Below are positions 8,920-14,801 of a DNA stretch of 14,801 nucleotides, one piece after another. Position 1 is the stretch's first letter, and each line of letters starts with the position of its first letter. The position numbers and the translations under genes were made by a program. The stretch is from Acidobacteriota bacterium (GTDB lineage: Bacteria > Acidobacteriota > Vicinamibacteria > Vicinamibacterales > JAKQTR01), in NCBI GenBank assembly GCA_026393735.1, contig JAPKZP010000361.1, positions 1 through 14,801 on the forward strand. The letters are read 5' to 3'. Under the pieces are notes generated by a model. The model made no database searches and was not told the DNA's origin. It saw nothing but the letters and a program-made list of their open reading frames with translations.

Positions 8920-10977
8920 ATGACGAGACGGGCACTGGTCGGCGTGGCGGCGACAGCGGTCGCACTCGTTGGGGTGGGTGTGGCCCTGGGGCGGTGGTAC
9001 TCGCGCACAACGTCCCCGGAGCGGCCGGGACCGGCGCCGACGGCCGTGCCGGGGCTCGCGACCTCGGGACAGCCCGCAACCATCGCGCCTGTGGACGAGG
9101 TGGTCCGCCAGTCCGCCGCCGGGCGCGCCCCCGTCATCGTCGTCGGCCTCGATGCCGTGGATTGGGACCTGCTCGATCCGCTGATCGCCTCCCGAGCGAT
9201 GCCGAACCTGGCGCAACTCGTGCGCGAGGGCGATGCCGGACAGCTCGCGACCCTGCATCCCCCGCTCTCGCCGATTGTGTGGACCTCGATGATGACCGGT
9301 GCCGATCCGGTCCGCCACGGCGTGCTCGATTTCGTGCGCCTCCGGCCCGACACGGGCGACAAGGAGCCGATCACCAGCAGCGAACGGAAGGTGCCGGCCA
9401 TCTGGAACATGGCGAGCGCCGCGGGCAAGCGCGTCGCCGTGTTCGGGCTCTGGGCGACGTATCCGGCGGAGCCCGTCAACGGCCTGATGGTGTCCGATCG
9501 GATGTTCACGTTCCTGTACAGCGAGGCCGCACCCCCCGAGGGCGTCGTCTATCCGCGCGATAGCGAAGCGTGGGCCCGCGAGGTCGAGGCCCGCGTGAGC
9601 CGACAGACCGACCTCGCCGCGGTCAAGGCGTACTTGCCATGGCTGACGCCGGCCGAGTACGCCTCCGCGACGTCGGACGTGGACCCGTACAGCCATCCCG
9701 TGGCGGGGCTGCGCCGGATCCTGCTCGAAACGCGCATCTACCACGAGCTGGCCACCGACTGGATCCGCACGCGAAAGCCGGACCTGGCCATCGTCTACTT
9801 CCAGGGCACGGACTCGATCGGCCACGTCTTCGCGCCATTCGCGCCGCCACGACAGACCAGCATCTCAGTCGAAGACTACACGCGCTACAGCAGCGTGCCA
9901 CGCCAGTACTTTCACCGCATCGACGAGATGCTGGGCGACTATCGAAGGCTCGCCGAGGCGAGCGGCGCGGCGCTGTTCATCGTGTCCGATCACGGCTTCA
10001 CGTGGGGCGAGGGCCGCCCGACGAAACTGTCGAGTTTCGCCAACGCGACGGCGGCCAGATGGCACCGGCCGAACGGCATCTACCTCTTGTGGCGTCCGGA
10101 CACGCCACGGTCGTCGTCCGCCCGCCAGCAGGCCGGCGTCACCCAGGTGTGCGCCACCGTGATGGCGCTGCTCGGAATGCCGCGCGGCGCAGGCCTCGAG
10201 AATTCGCCGGTCCCGCCGGTAACGTTCGCCTCGCAGGCGTCGGTCGACTACGCCCGGTTCTTCCAGCCCATGGCTGCGCCGGTCCAGGCTAGCCGACCCG
10301 CCGGGTCCGAGGGCGATCAGGACCGCCTCGCGCAGTTGCGGGCACTGGGCTACATCGGCGCGTCTGAACCGTCGCGGGTCACGCCGCTCGGCACCGGTGC
10401 CGAACGGACCCGCTCGGCCGGCTCCTACAACAACGAAGGCCTGGTGCTCGTCAACCAGGGCCGCATCGACGAGGCGATCGCCGCATACGAAAAGGCGCTT
10501 GCCATCGAGCCAAAGCTCGCGTCGGCGCTCTGGAACCTGAGCGACCTGCTCTTCTCGCGTGGCCGCGATCTGGTTCGCTCCGACGACCTGCTGCTGCAGG
10601 CGCTCGCTGCCGGCCTGCCCGACGCGACGAGGTTTGTCATCGGCCGGGCGATCGGATATCAGCGCTCCGGGGACATCGCCCGCAGCCTGAGGCTGCTGGG
10701 CCCTGCGACGCGGATCAGACCCGACGAGCCGGAGTTCTGGCTGTTCAGCGGCCGGTACCTCGTGGAGCAGGGGGAGTGTGCGAAGGCCGTCGAGCAGTTC
10801 GGCCGCGCCATCGCGATTGCGCCAGACAACCCGGCTGCGTACAGCGCGCGGGCCCTCGGCCGGCTCTGCGACGGCGACCGCGCGGGGGCGCGCACCGACT
10901 TGCAGCGGGCGCTCGCGCTCAACCCGTCCGACAACAAGGTGCGCGCCATGCTGAAGGACCTCGACCGCCGCCCGTGA
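8920..10977 (+). CDS. Membrane-anchored alkaline-phosphatase-superfamily hydrolase fused to TPR repeats
   Basis: The 685-residue product begins with one hydrophobic segment (about 5-23), which acts as a signal anchor, and a proline-rich spacer. An alkaline-phosphatase-superfamily domain of the type I phosphodiesterase/nucleotide pyrophosphatase kind covers about 70-425. All expected residues are present: Asp78 (VVGLDAVDW), the likely nucleophile Ser117 (PPLSPIVWTSMMTG), Asp298 and His302 (GTDSIGHVF), Asp357-His358 (IVSDHGF) and His382 (WHRPNGIYLL). These make a two-zinc site that would cleave phosphodiesters or phosphomonoesters in the periplasm. A linker LRALGYIG (about 474-481), also common in sulfatase-TPR proteins, precedes TPR-like repeats from about 502 to the end (NNEGLVLVNQGRIDEAIAAYEKAL and later copies). 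ATG 8920 is preferred over upstream 8875 because it begins the anchor and fits the promoter. The substrate is unknown; glycan- or lipid-linked phosphate is one possibility. Confidence 0.88.
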   Translation: MTRRALVGVAATAVALVGVGVALGRWYSRTTSPERPGPAPTAVPGLATSGQPATIAPVDEVVRQSAAGRAPVIVVGLDAVDWDLLDPLIASRAMPNLAQLVREGDAGQLATLHPPLSPIVWTSMMTGADPVRHGVLDFVRLRPDTGDKEPITSSERKVPAIWNMASAAGKRVAVFGLWATYPAEPVNGLMVSDRMFTFLYSEAAPPEGVVYPRDSEAWAREVEARVSRQTDLAAVKAYLPWLTPAEYASATSDVDPYSHPVAGLRRILLETRIYHELATDWIRTRKPDLAIVYFQGTDSIGHVFAPFAPPRQTSISVEDYTRYSSVPRQYFHRIDEMLGDYRRLAEASGAALFIVSDHGFTWGEGRPTKLSSFANATAARWHRPNGIYLLWRPDTPRSSSARQQAGVTQVCATVMALLGMPRGAGLENSPVPPVTFASQASVDYARFFQPMAAPVQASRPAGSEGDQDRLAQLRALGYIGASEPSRVTPLGTGAERTRSAGSYNNEGLVLVNQGRIDEAIAAYEKALAIEPKLASALWNLSDLLFSRGRDLVRSDDLLLQALAAGLPDATRFVIGRAIGYQRSGDIARSLRLLGPATRIRPDEPEFWLFSGRYLVEQGECAKAVEQFGRAIAIAPDNPAAYSARALGRLCDGDRAGARTDLQRALALNPSDNKVRAMLKDLDRRP

Positions 10978-11026
10978 GGCGCTCCGGCATCCACAGCCGC
11001 GCCCTCCGCTCTTCTGTACCGGGCGA

Positions 11027-11090
11027 TCACTCCCGGAGTGACTTCCACGGCTCCCCGGCTGGGCCGAAAACCTCTCCCGGAGTGGTTTTC
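11027..11090. repeat. Two palindromic repeat units after the hydrolase gene
   Basis: The first unit (11027-11041) is a perfect odd palindrome, TCACTCC-C-GGAGTGA. The second (11066-11090) has arms GAAAACC and GGTTTTC around CTCC-C-GGAG, and its left part is the reverse complement of the core of the four copies downstream. In the second unit, a hairpin ending in GGTTTTC could act as a weak terminator for the upstream gene. Confidence 0.7.
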
Positions 11091-11104
11091 AGGGCTCCCT
11101 GGCG

Positions 11105-11225
11105 CATAATCGCTCCGGGAGAGGTTTCCGCATAATCGCTCCGGGAGAGGTTTTCGCAGACGGCTCGCAGGCGGATAATCGCTCCGGGAGAGGTTTTCGT
11201 CTAATCACTCCGGGAGAGGTTTTCG
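11105..11225 (+). repeat. Four direct copies of a 26-base half-palindromic repeat
   Basis: Copies lie at 11105-11130, 11131-11156, 11174-11199 and 11200-11225. All share TAATC followed by the core CTCCGGGAGAGG and TTTTCG (one copy has TTTCCG). The first two abut, the last two abut, and 17 unrelated bases separate the pairs. The last copy ends six bases before the ribosome site of the ypfJ-like gene, so the array lies in that gene's promoter or leader. The same family occurs again at 14285-14347. It may be operators, a small mobile repeat family or transcript-end structures. Confidence 0.85.
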
Positions 11226-11231
11226 TCACAC

Positions 11232-11237
11232 GGGAGG
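11232..11237 (+). promoter_or_regulatory. Ribosome binding site of the ypfJ-like gene
   Basis: GGGAGG stands 6 bases ahead of ATG 11244 and fixes the start, which also matches the family N-terminus MRWQ. Confidence 0.75.
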
Positions 11238-11243
11238 TCTGGC

Positions 11244-12128
11244 ATGCGATGGCAGCGCGGCACGAGCGATGAGGACATCGAGGACCGGCGGGGATCGAGC
11301 GGAGGCGGGGGCGGGTTCCGCGTCGGCGGCGGAGGAGGCGGGCTCCGCCTGGGCCTGGGCGGCCTCATCATCGTCGGCATCCTGAGCCTCGTCTTCAAGC
11401 AGAACTTCTTCGCGCTGCTGGGCGACCTGCCTGCGGACACGAGCGTCTCGACCTCGGCGCCGTCGGGGCCCCCAGCCGCGACATCAGCGGAGGAGACCGA
11501 GCGCTACGAGTTCGTGAAGTTCGTCGTCAACGACGTGCAGGACACGTGGACGGCCGTGTTGCCGAAGGAAGCCAACGTCCGGTACGACCGCGCCAAGCTG
11601 GTGCTGTTCCGTGACGCCGTCGAGTCGGCGTGCGGGTTTGCCGAGTCGGCGTCCGGCCCGTTCTACTGCCCCGGGGACCAGAAGGTCTACATCGATCTCG
11701 CCTTCTACGACGAGCTCAAGTCCCGCTTCGGGGCCTCGGGCGACTTCGCGCAGGCGTACGTCATCGCCCACGAGATCGGGCATCACCTCCAGAACCTGCT
11801 CGGCATCGAACAGCAGGTGCGGCGGGCCCAGCAGCGGCGGTCCGGCCAGGAAAACGACCTGGCGGTGCGGATGGAACTGCAGGCGGATTGCTTCGCGGGC
11901 GTCTGGGGCCACTCGACCGGCCAGCGCAACATCCTCGAGAAGGGCGACGTCGAGGAAGGCCTGAATGCCGCGGCCGCGATCGGCGACGACCGGATTCAGC
12001 GCATGTCGGGCCGGGGCGTGCATCCCGAGAAGTTCACGCACGGCTCGTCGGCGCAGCGCGTCGAGTGGTTCAGGCGGGGCCTGGAGTCCGGCAGTGTGAA
12101 CGCCTGCGACACGTTCGCGGCACGCTGA
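11244..12128 (+). CDS. ypfJ: YpfJ-family neutral zinc metallopeptidase
   Basis: The 294-residue protein matches the YpfJ (PF04228, putative neutral zinc metallopeptidase) family from end to end, including the N-terminus MRWQRG and EDRR. A glycine-rich stretch (20-40) precedes one membrane helix (about 39-57), so the catalytic domain should face the periplasm. The zincin motif HEIGHH gives ligands His176 and His180 and catalytic Glu177. MELQADCFAGVWGH supplies the third ligand, Glu211. Other family signatures are GPFYCPGDQKVYIDLAFYD, NAAAAIGDDR and FTHGSSAQRVEWFRRG. The cysteines near 130, 144 and 214 and the one close to the C-terminus match the E. coli protein. The physiological substrate is unknown for the family. 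The gene appears to stand alone, preceded by the palindromic repeat array, which may regulate it. Confidence 0.95.
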   Translation: MRWQRGTSDEDIEDRRGSSGGGGGFRVGGGGGGLRLGLGGLIIVGILSLVFKQNFFALLGDLPADTSVSTSAPSGPPAATSAEETERYEFVKFVVNDVQDTWTAVLPKEANVRYDRAKLVLFRDAVESACGFAESASGPFYCPGDQKVYIDLAFYDELKSRFGASGDFAQAYVIAHEIGHHLQNLLGIEQQVRRAQQRRSGQENDLAVRMELQADCFAGVWGHSTGQRNILEKGDVEEGLNAAAAIGDDRIQRMSGRGVHPEKFTHGSSAQRVEWFRRGLESGSVNACDTFAAR

Positions 12129-12131
12129 GCG

Positions 12132-12154
12132 CACGCCACAGTCTGTGTGGCGTG
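12132..12154. repeat. Perfect hairpin after the ypfJ-like gene
   Basis: CACGCCACA and TGTGGCGTG form a 9-bp stem with a 5-base loop, four bases after the stop codon. No T tract follows, so it is either a weak terminator or an extragenic palindrome. GTGGGGCTTCAGC just after it resembles the REP-like sequence at 4795-4814. Confidence 0.5.
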
Positions 12155-12193
12155 GGGCTTCAGCTGGACGCGATCAGAAGCGGCGGGAATGCA

Positions 12194-12231
12194 TGTCTCC
12201 GTAAGGGCCGGCCCCGTGTCGGCCCCTACAA
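12194..12231. repeat. Imperfect REP-like inverted repeat
   Basis: GTAAGGGCCGG and TCGGCCCCTAC form an imperfect inverted repeat around CCCCGTG. GGGGCCG-type palindromes of this sort are common extragenic elements in GC-rich genomes. It lies just beyond the 3' end of the minus-strand SRPBCC gene. Confidence 0.4.
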
Positions 12232-12247
12232 GGACAGGGTCTTGGCC

Positions 12248-12706
12248 CTACGATGACGCCTCGCCGACCGTCAGCAACTCCCTCACGCGCCGCTGCCGGT
12301 GCCGGAAGATGCCATCGAGTTGCCGGCGGATCAGGGACGCGGCAAGCCGCCCGAGCGGATCGAACGGCAGACGGTAGCGGACCTCGTCGTCGATGATGGT
12401 CCCGCCATCCGGCGCGTCGCTGAACCGGTGAGTGTGGATCCACTGCGCGTACGGCCCCTTCAACTGCTCGTCCACGAACATGTCGTCCGGCGACCATCTG
12501 GAGATCAGCGTGCGCCACCCCATCGGCACCCCGTTGAGGGCGATGCGGTAATCGATGAGCGTGCCCTGCGCAAGCGTGATCGGGCCGGGCGTCAGGATCC
12601 GGAACTTCAGGTTCGCGGGTGTGATCGTCTCGAGGTTGCGGGCATCCGCAAAGAACGCGAAGACGCGGCCGCGCCGAAGCGGCAGGTGCATCGACGCGCG
12701 CAGCAC
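12248..12706 (-). CDS. SRPBCC-fold (START/Bet v1-like) ligand-binding protein
   Basis: This is a small cytosolic protein of the SRPBCC superfamily, whose members hold hydrophobic ligands in a deep cavity. Visible signatures are GRVFAFFADARNLETITP near the N-terminus, the strand pattern GTLIDYRIALNGVPMGWRTLISRW, DEQLKGPYAQWIHTHRF, and the end DEVRYRLPFDPLGRLAASLIRRQLDGIFRHRQRR. This is the layout of cell-division-inhibitor-like/CDK-like SRPBCC proteins of about 150 residues. The start is uncertain. GTG 12706 gives 152 residues and fits the domain edge, with GGAG 12 bases upstream. ATG 12691 would trim the first strand. ATG 12787 or 12793 would overlap the divergent ABM gene. The gene is transcribed away from the ABM/alcohol dehydrogenase operon and shares its promoter region. 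The ligand is unknown. Confidence 0.82.
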   Translation of the reverse strand: MLRASMHLPLRRGRVFAFFADARNLETITPANLKFRILTPGPITLAQGTLIDYRIALNGVPMGWRTLISRWSPDDMFVDEQLKGPYAQWIHTHRFSDAPDGGTIIDDEVRYRLPFDPLGRLAASLIRRQLDGIFRHRQRRVRELLTVGEASS

Positions 12707-12753
12707 GTATGTGCCGGGCTCCGATGCGTCACGGTCGTGCTCGACGCGCGCGG

Positions 12754-12763
12754 ATGCTAGAAT
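12754..12763. promoter_or_regulatory. Overlapping divergent -10 elements
   Basis: On the plus strand TAGAAT (12758-12763) is a near-consensus -10 box exactly nine bases before ATG 12773, with no ribosome site, implying a leaderless transcript. On the minus strand TAGCAT (12759-12754) is also -10-like, with ATGACC 18 bases upstream as a possible -35. The two genes would therefore compete for polymerase at one site. No good -35 is seen for the plus direction. Confidence 0.4.
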
Positions 12764-12772
12764 CGCCTCGTC

Positions 12773-13099
12773 ATGCAGGTCATTCATGTTCATGTCCACG
12801 TGAAGGCGGACGCCGTCGAGTCGTTTCGGCGCGCCACCCTGGCAAACGCGTCGGCCAGCGTCCGCGAACCAGGGGTCTTTCGGTTCGACGTCATCCAGCA
12901 GCAGGACGATCCCGCCCGCTTCGTCCTGATTGAAATCTACCGCACTCCTGCAGCGGTCGCGGCCCACAAGGAGACCACCCACTACGCCCAGTGGCGCGAC
13001 GCCGTCGCGCCGATGATGGCGGAACCGCGGGCGGCTGTGAAGTACGCGCCGGTGTTCATGCCGGACGGAACGCCGGCGTCGGGAACGAACTTCGCATAG
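12773..13099 (+). CDS. ABM-fold protein, LsrG/YgiN-like
   Basis: The 108-residue product belongs to the antibiotic biosynthesis monooxygenase (ABM) dimeric ferredoxin-like fold. It begins MQVIHVHVHVKADAVESFRRAT and continues SVREPGVFRFDVIQQQDDPARFVLIEIYRT and AAHKETTHYAQWRD, which is the standard two-half pattern with the usual histidine. LsrG and YgiN are relatives acting on phospho-AI-2 and quinols, but no lsr genes are here, so a specific reaction is not claimed. The stop codon lies two bases before the ATG of an iron-type alcohol dehydrogenase, so the two are translationally coupled and probably work on connected substrates. The start has no Shine-Dalgarno sequence but a -10-like TAGAAT nine bases upstream, as in a leaderless mRNA. 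Confidence 0.88.
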   Translation: MQVIHVHVHVKADAVESFRRATLANASASVREPGVFRFDVIQQQDDPARFVLIEIYRTPAAVAAHKETTHYAQWRDAVAPMMAEPRAAVKYAPVFMPDGTPASGTNFA

Positions 13100-13101
13100 C
13101 C

Positions 13102-14259
13102 ATGCCCGCCTGGGAATTCGCCACCGCGACGCGCATCATCTTCGGAACGGGCGCCGCCCGAGACGCCGCCCGCCTCGCGCGCGAGTTCGGCCGGACGCCG
13201 CTCGTCATCGCCGGGAGCGAACCGTCCCGCGTCGAGTGGCTGGTTGAGGCGCTTCAGGCTCTCGGGACGACGTGCACCCTGCTGTGCGTCTCGGGCGAGC
13301 CCGACGCCGCCTTCGCGACCGGTGGCGCCGATCTCGCGCGCCGCCACGGAACCGACGTCGTCATTGCAACGGGCGGGGGCAGCGCGATTGACGCGGGCAA
13401 GGCGATCGCGGCGCTCGCGACAAACCCGGGCGATGCGCTGGACTACCTGGAGGTCGTCGGCCGAGGCAAGCCGCTGCAGCAGGCCTCGCTCCCCTTCATC
13501 GCGATGCCGACCACCGCGGGCACGGGCTCGGAGGTGACGCGCAACGCCGTGCTCGCCGTGCCGGCGCAGCGGGTCAAAGTCAGCCTGCGCAGCCCGCTCA
13601 TGCTTCCCCGCCTCGCCATCGTCGATCCTCGGCTGACGTATGACGTTCCGGCACCGGTGACCGCCGCCACGGGGTTGGACGCGCTGACTCAACTCATCGA
13701 GCCCTTCCTGTCGGTGCGGGCCACCCCGATGACGGACGCCCTCTGCCGCGACGGCATCCCGCGCGTGGCCCGGTCGCTGCGGCGCGCAGTGGTAGACGGG
13801 CAGGACGAGGCGGCGCGCGAAGACATGGCCCTGGCCAGCCTGCTCGGCGGCCTCGCGCTTGCCAATGCCGGACTCGGGGCCGTCCACGGGTTCGCCGCGC
13901 CGATTGGCGGCATGTTCAAGGCCCCTCACGGCGCCGTGTGCGCGGCGCTGCTGCCGCACGTGATGGCCGCCAACGTGCGGGCCCTGCGTGCGCGCGCCAC
14001 GACTGCCCCGGCCCTGGACCGCGCGGAGGAGGTTGGGCGGCTGCTGACGGGCCGGTCGGACGCAGATGCCGATGCGGCGGTCGAGTGGCTGGACGGCATC
14101 GTGGCAGCCCTCGCGATTCCCAGGCTGTCCGCCTGCGGCATCACACCGGCCGACGTGCCGGCCATCGTCGACCAGGCCGGCCGCGCGAGCAGCATGAAGG
14201 GTAATCCTGTTGTCCTGACCGCGGAGGAACTCACCGCCATCGTCGCCGCAGCGCTGTGA
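13102..14259 (+). CDS. Iron-type (group III) alcohol dehydrogenase
   Basis: The 385-residue product is an NAD(P)-dependent group III alcohol dehydrogenase that would interconvert an alcohol and an aldehyde or ketone. It starts WEFATATRIIFGTGA, has the nucleotide motif GGGSAIDAGKA (91-101), MPTTAGTGSEVT (135-146), and the metal region GLDALTQLIEP with Asp193. VHGFAAPIGG (His262) and APHGAVCA (His276) supply two further ligands. The usual first histidine of this motif (GxDALxH) is glutamine here (Gln197), a change I recall in a subset of the family. It could alter metal preference. ATG 13102 is chosen because it lies two bases after the ABM stop and matches the family start; the frame is open further upstream. 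The substrate is unknown. Coupling to an ABM protein suggests oxidation or reduction of a reactive carbonyl or quinone-like compound. Confidence 0.93.
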   Translation: MPAWEFATATRIIFGTGAARDAARLAREFGRTPLVIAGSEPSRVEWLVEALQALGTTCTLLCVSGEPDAAFATGGADLARRHGTDVVIATGGGSAIDAGKAIAALATNPGDALDYLEVVGRGKPLQQASLPFIAMPTTAGTGSEVTRNAVLAVPAQRVKVSLRSPLMLPRLAIVDPRLTYDVPAPVTAATGLDALTQLIEPFLSVRATPMTDALCRDGIPRVARSLRRAVVDGQDEAAREDMALASLLGGLALANAGLGAVHGFAAPIGGMFKAPHGAVCAALLPHVMAANVRALRARATTAPALDRAEEVGRLLTGRSDADADAAVEWLDGIVAALAIPRLSACGITPADVPAIVDQAGRASSMKGNPVVLTAEELTAIVAAAL

Positions 14260-14284
14260 CTGCCGTTCAGGCCGGCCGTGTACT

Positions 14285-14347
14285 AACCTCTCCCGGAGGG
14301 GTTTGCAGTAGTTGCAACAGACTGTAGAAACCTCTCCGGGAGAGGTT
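14285..14347. repeat. Two inverted copies of the CTCCGGGAGAGG repeat between convergent genes
   Basis: Unit one (14285-14303) is AACCTCTCC-C-GGAGGGGTT, with one G-U-type mismatch. Unit two (14329-14347) is a perfect odd palindrome, AACCTCTCC-G-GGAGAGGTT. They share the core of the array at 11105-11225. They fill the 95-base gap between the 3' ends of the alcohol dehydrogenase and the MBL-fold gene, where they could serve as a bidirectional transcription end, although T tracts are absent. Confidence 0.8.
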
Positions 14348-14354
14348 GTCACAG

Positions 14355-14801
14355 TCAGGCCGGATGGCCGACGACGAGGCGCAGGCCGTCGCTTGCGGTA
14401 TCGAGCCCGAGTTCAGCTGCGCGTTCGAGCATCGCCTCCCCCATGTGCGTCAGCAGAATCCGCCGGCACGACAACTCGGCACGATGCCGCCCGAGGGTCG
14501 CATAGTCGAGGTGGTGCGGCGGGGCGCTGTCGAACCCGAAGCACTCGCACACGAACACGTCCGCATCGGCGGCCAGATCGACCAGCGCGTCTGTCCACTC
14601 GGTGTCGCCCGAGAACGCCACCACAGTGCCGCCAGATCCGATGCGCAGGCCGAAGCACGGGATCGCCGTCGAATGCGCCACGGGCATGGCCGTCACCCGA
14701 AACGGGCCCGCCTGGAATGGCGTGCGCGTCGCGTACTCGAGATACGTCAGCGGGAACCGGAACGCCAGCACGCCGGCGCCAGGAAACAGGACGTCATGCG
14801 C
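14355..14801 (-). CDS. Metallo-beta-lactamase-fold hydrolase, RNase Z-like (C-terminal part)
   Basis: The gene enters from the window end, so its N-terminus, including the HxHxDH zinc motif, is not visible. The 148 residues present have the second half of an MBL-fold hydrolase of the RNase Z/ElaC-like group. They include VTAMPVAHSTAIPCFGLRI with a metal-type His, VVAFSGDTEWTDALVDLA with the bridging Asp, and ADVFVCECFGFD. HLDYATLGRHRAEL and ILLTHMGEAML, with the last zinc His, follow. It could be a tRNA 3'-processing nuclease or, more likely given its divergence, a phosphodiesterase-like hydrolase of unknown substrate. It converges on the alcohol dehydrogenase gene with 95 bases between their stop codons. 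Confidence 0.85.
   Translation of the reverse strand, partial: AHDVLFPGAGVLAFRFPLTYLEYATRTPFQAGPFRVTAMPVAHSTAIPCFGLRIGSGGTVVAFSGDTEWTDALVDLAADADVFVCECFGFDSAPPHHLDYATLGRHRAELSCRRILLTHMGEAMLERAAELGLDTASDGLRLVVGHPA

Noticed and set aside
5923..9825. A 1300-codon open frame on the minus strand under the Oar-like receptor and the hydrolase
   Set aside because: It crosses two real genes and a strong plus-strand terminator, and its composition is that of a GC-driven shadow frame.
11105..11225. CRISPR array
   Set aside because: Copies abut directly or are separated by 17 bases, with no regular unique spacers and no cas genes nearby.
12132..12154. Strong intrinsic terminator after the ypfJ-like gene
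   Set aside because: The stem is perfect, but no T tract follows on either strand.
12773..13099. Quorum-signal (AI-2) processing by an LsrG
   Set aside because: The fold fits, but no other lsr genes are present, and the coupled gene is an alcohol dehydrogenase, so only the fold is claimed.
12991..13101. Upstream extension of the alcohol dehydrogenase from 12991
   Set aside because: It would overlap the ABM gene and adds arginine/glycine-rich sequence absent from the family; ATG 13102 fits the family start.

Overview
The window is GC-rich and gene-dense. It carries two TonB-dependent outer-membrane receptors with carboxypeptidase-like N-terminal domains, a membrane-anchored phosphatase-superfamily/TPR fusion, and housekeeping enzymes of Gram-negative type. 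The long Oar-like receptor with a CarboxypepD_reg domain and the linker 'LRALGYIG' in front of TPR repeats are typical of Acidobacteriota, perhaps Vicinamibacteria. That placement is inferred from gene style and base composition, not from a marker gene.

Layout. (1) 1-3380, minus strand: a small four-helix membrane protein of unknown function, then a TonB-dependent receptor split by one in-frame TAG at 534-536, then a rho-independent terminator at 7-47. (2) 3618-5456, plus: a YbdL-type methionine/aromatic aminotransferase and uridine kinase, separated by a short REP-like hairpin. (3) 5457-8797, plus: a 355-base leader, a complete 971-residue Oar-like TonB-dependent receptor and a textbook terminator. 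(4) 8806-10977, plus: a structured intergenic stretch, then a probably leaderless gene for a periplasmic alkaline-phosphatase-superfamily hydrolase fused to TPR repeats. (5) 10978-12128, plus: an intergenic array of short palindromic repeats directly ahead of a ypfJ-type zinc metallopeptidase. (6) 12129-14259: REP-like hairpins, an SRPBCC protein on the minus strand, and divergent from it a two-gene operon of an ABM-fold (LsrG/YgiN-like) protein and an iron-type alcohol dehydrogenase. (7) 14260-14801: two more copies of the repeat family between convergent genes, then the C-terminal part of a metallo-beta-lactamase-fold hydrolase on the minus strand, cut by the window end.

Most genes form independent one- or two-gene units; I see no coherent defence, mobile or biosynthetic cluster. 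The receptors point to uptake of scavenged nutrients at the outer membrane. The ABM/alcohol dehydrogenase pair with its divergent SRPBCC neighbour looks like a small redox or detoxification module. The points most worth following are the amber-split receptor, the palindromic repeat family in two intergenic regions, and two genes with the same apparent leaderless promoter geometry.
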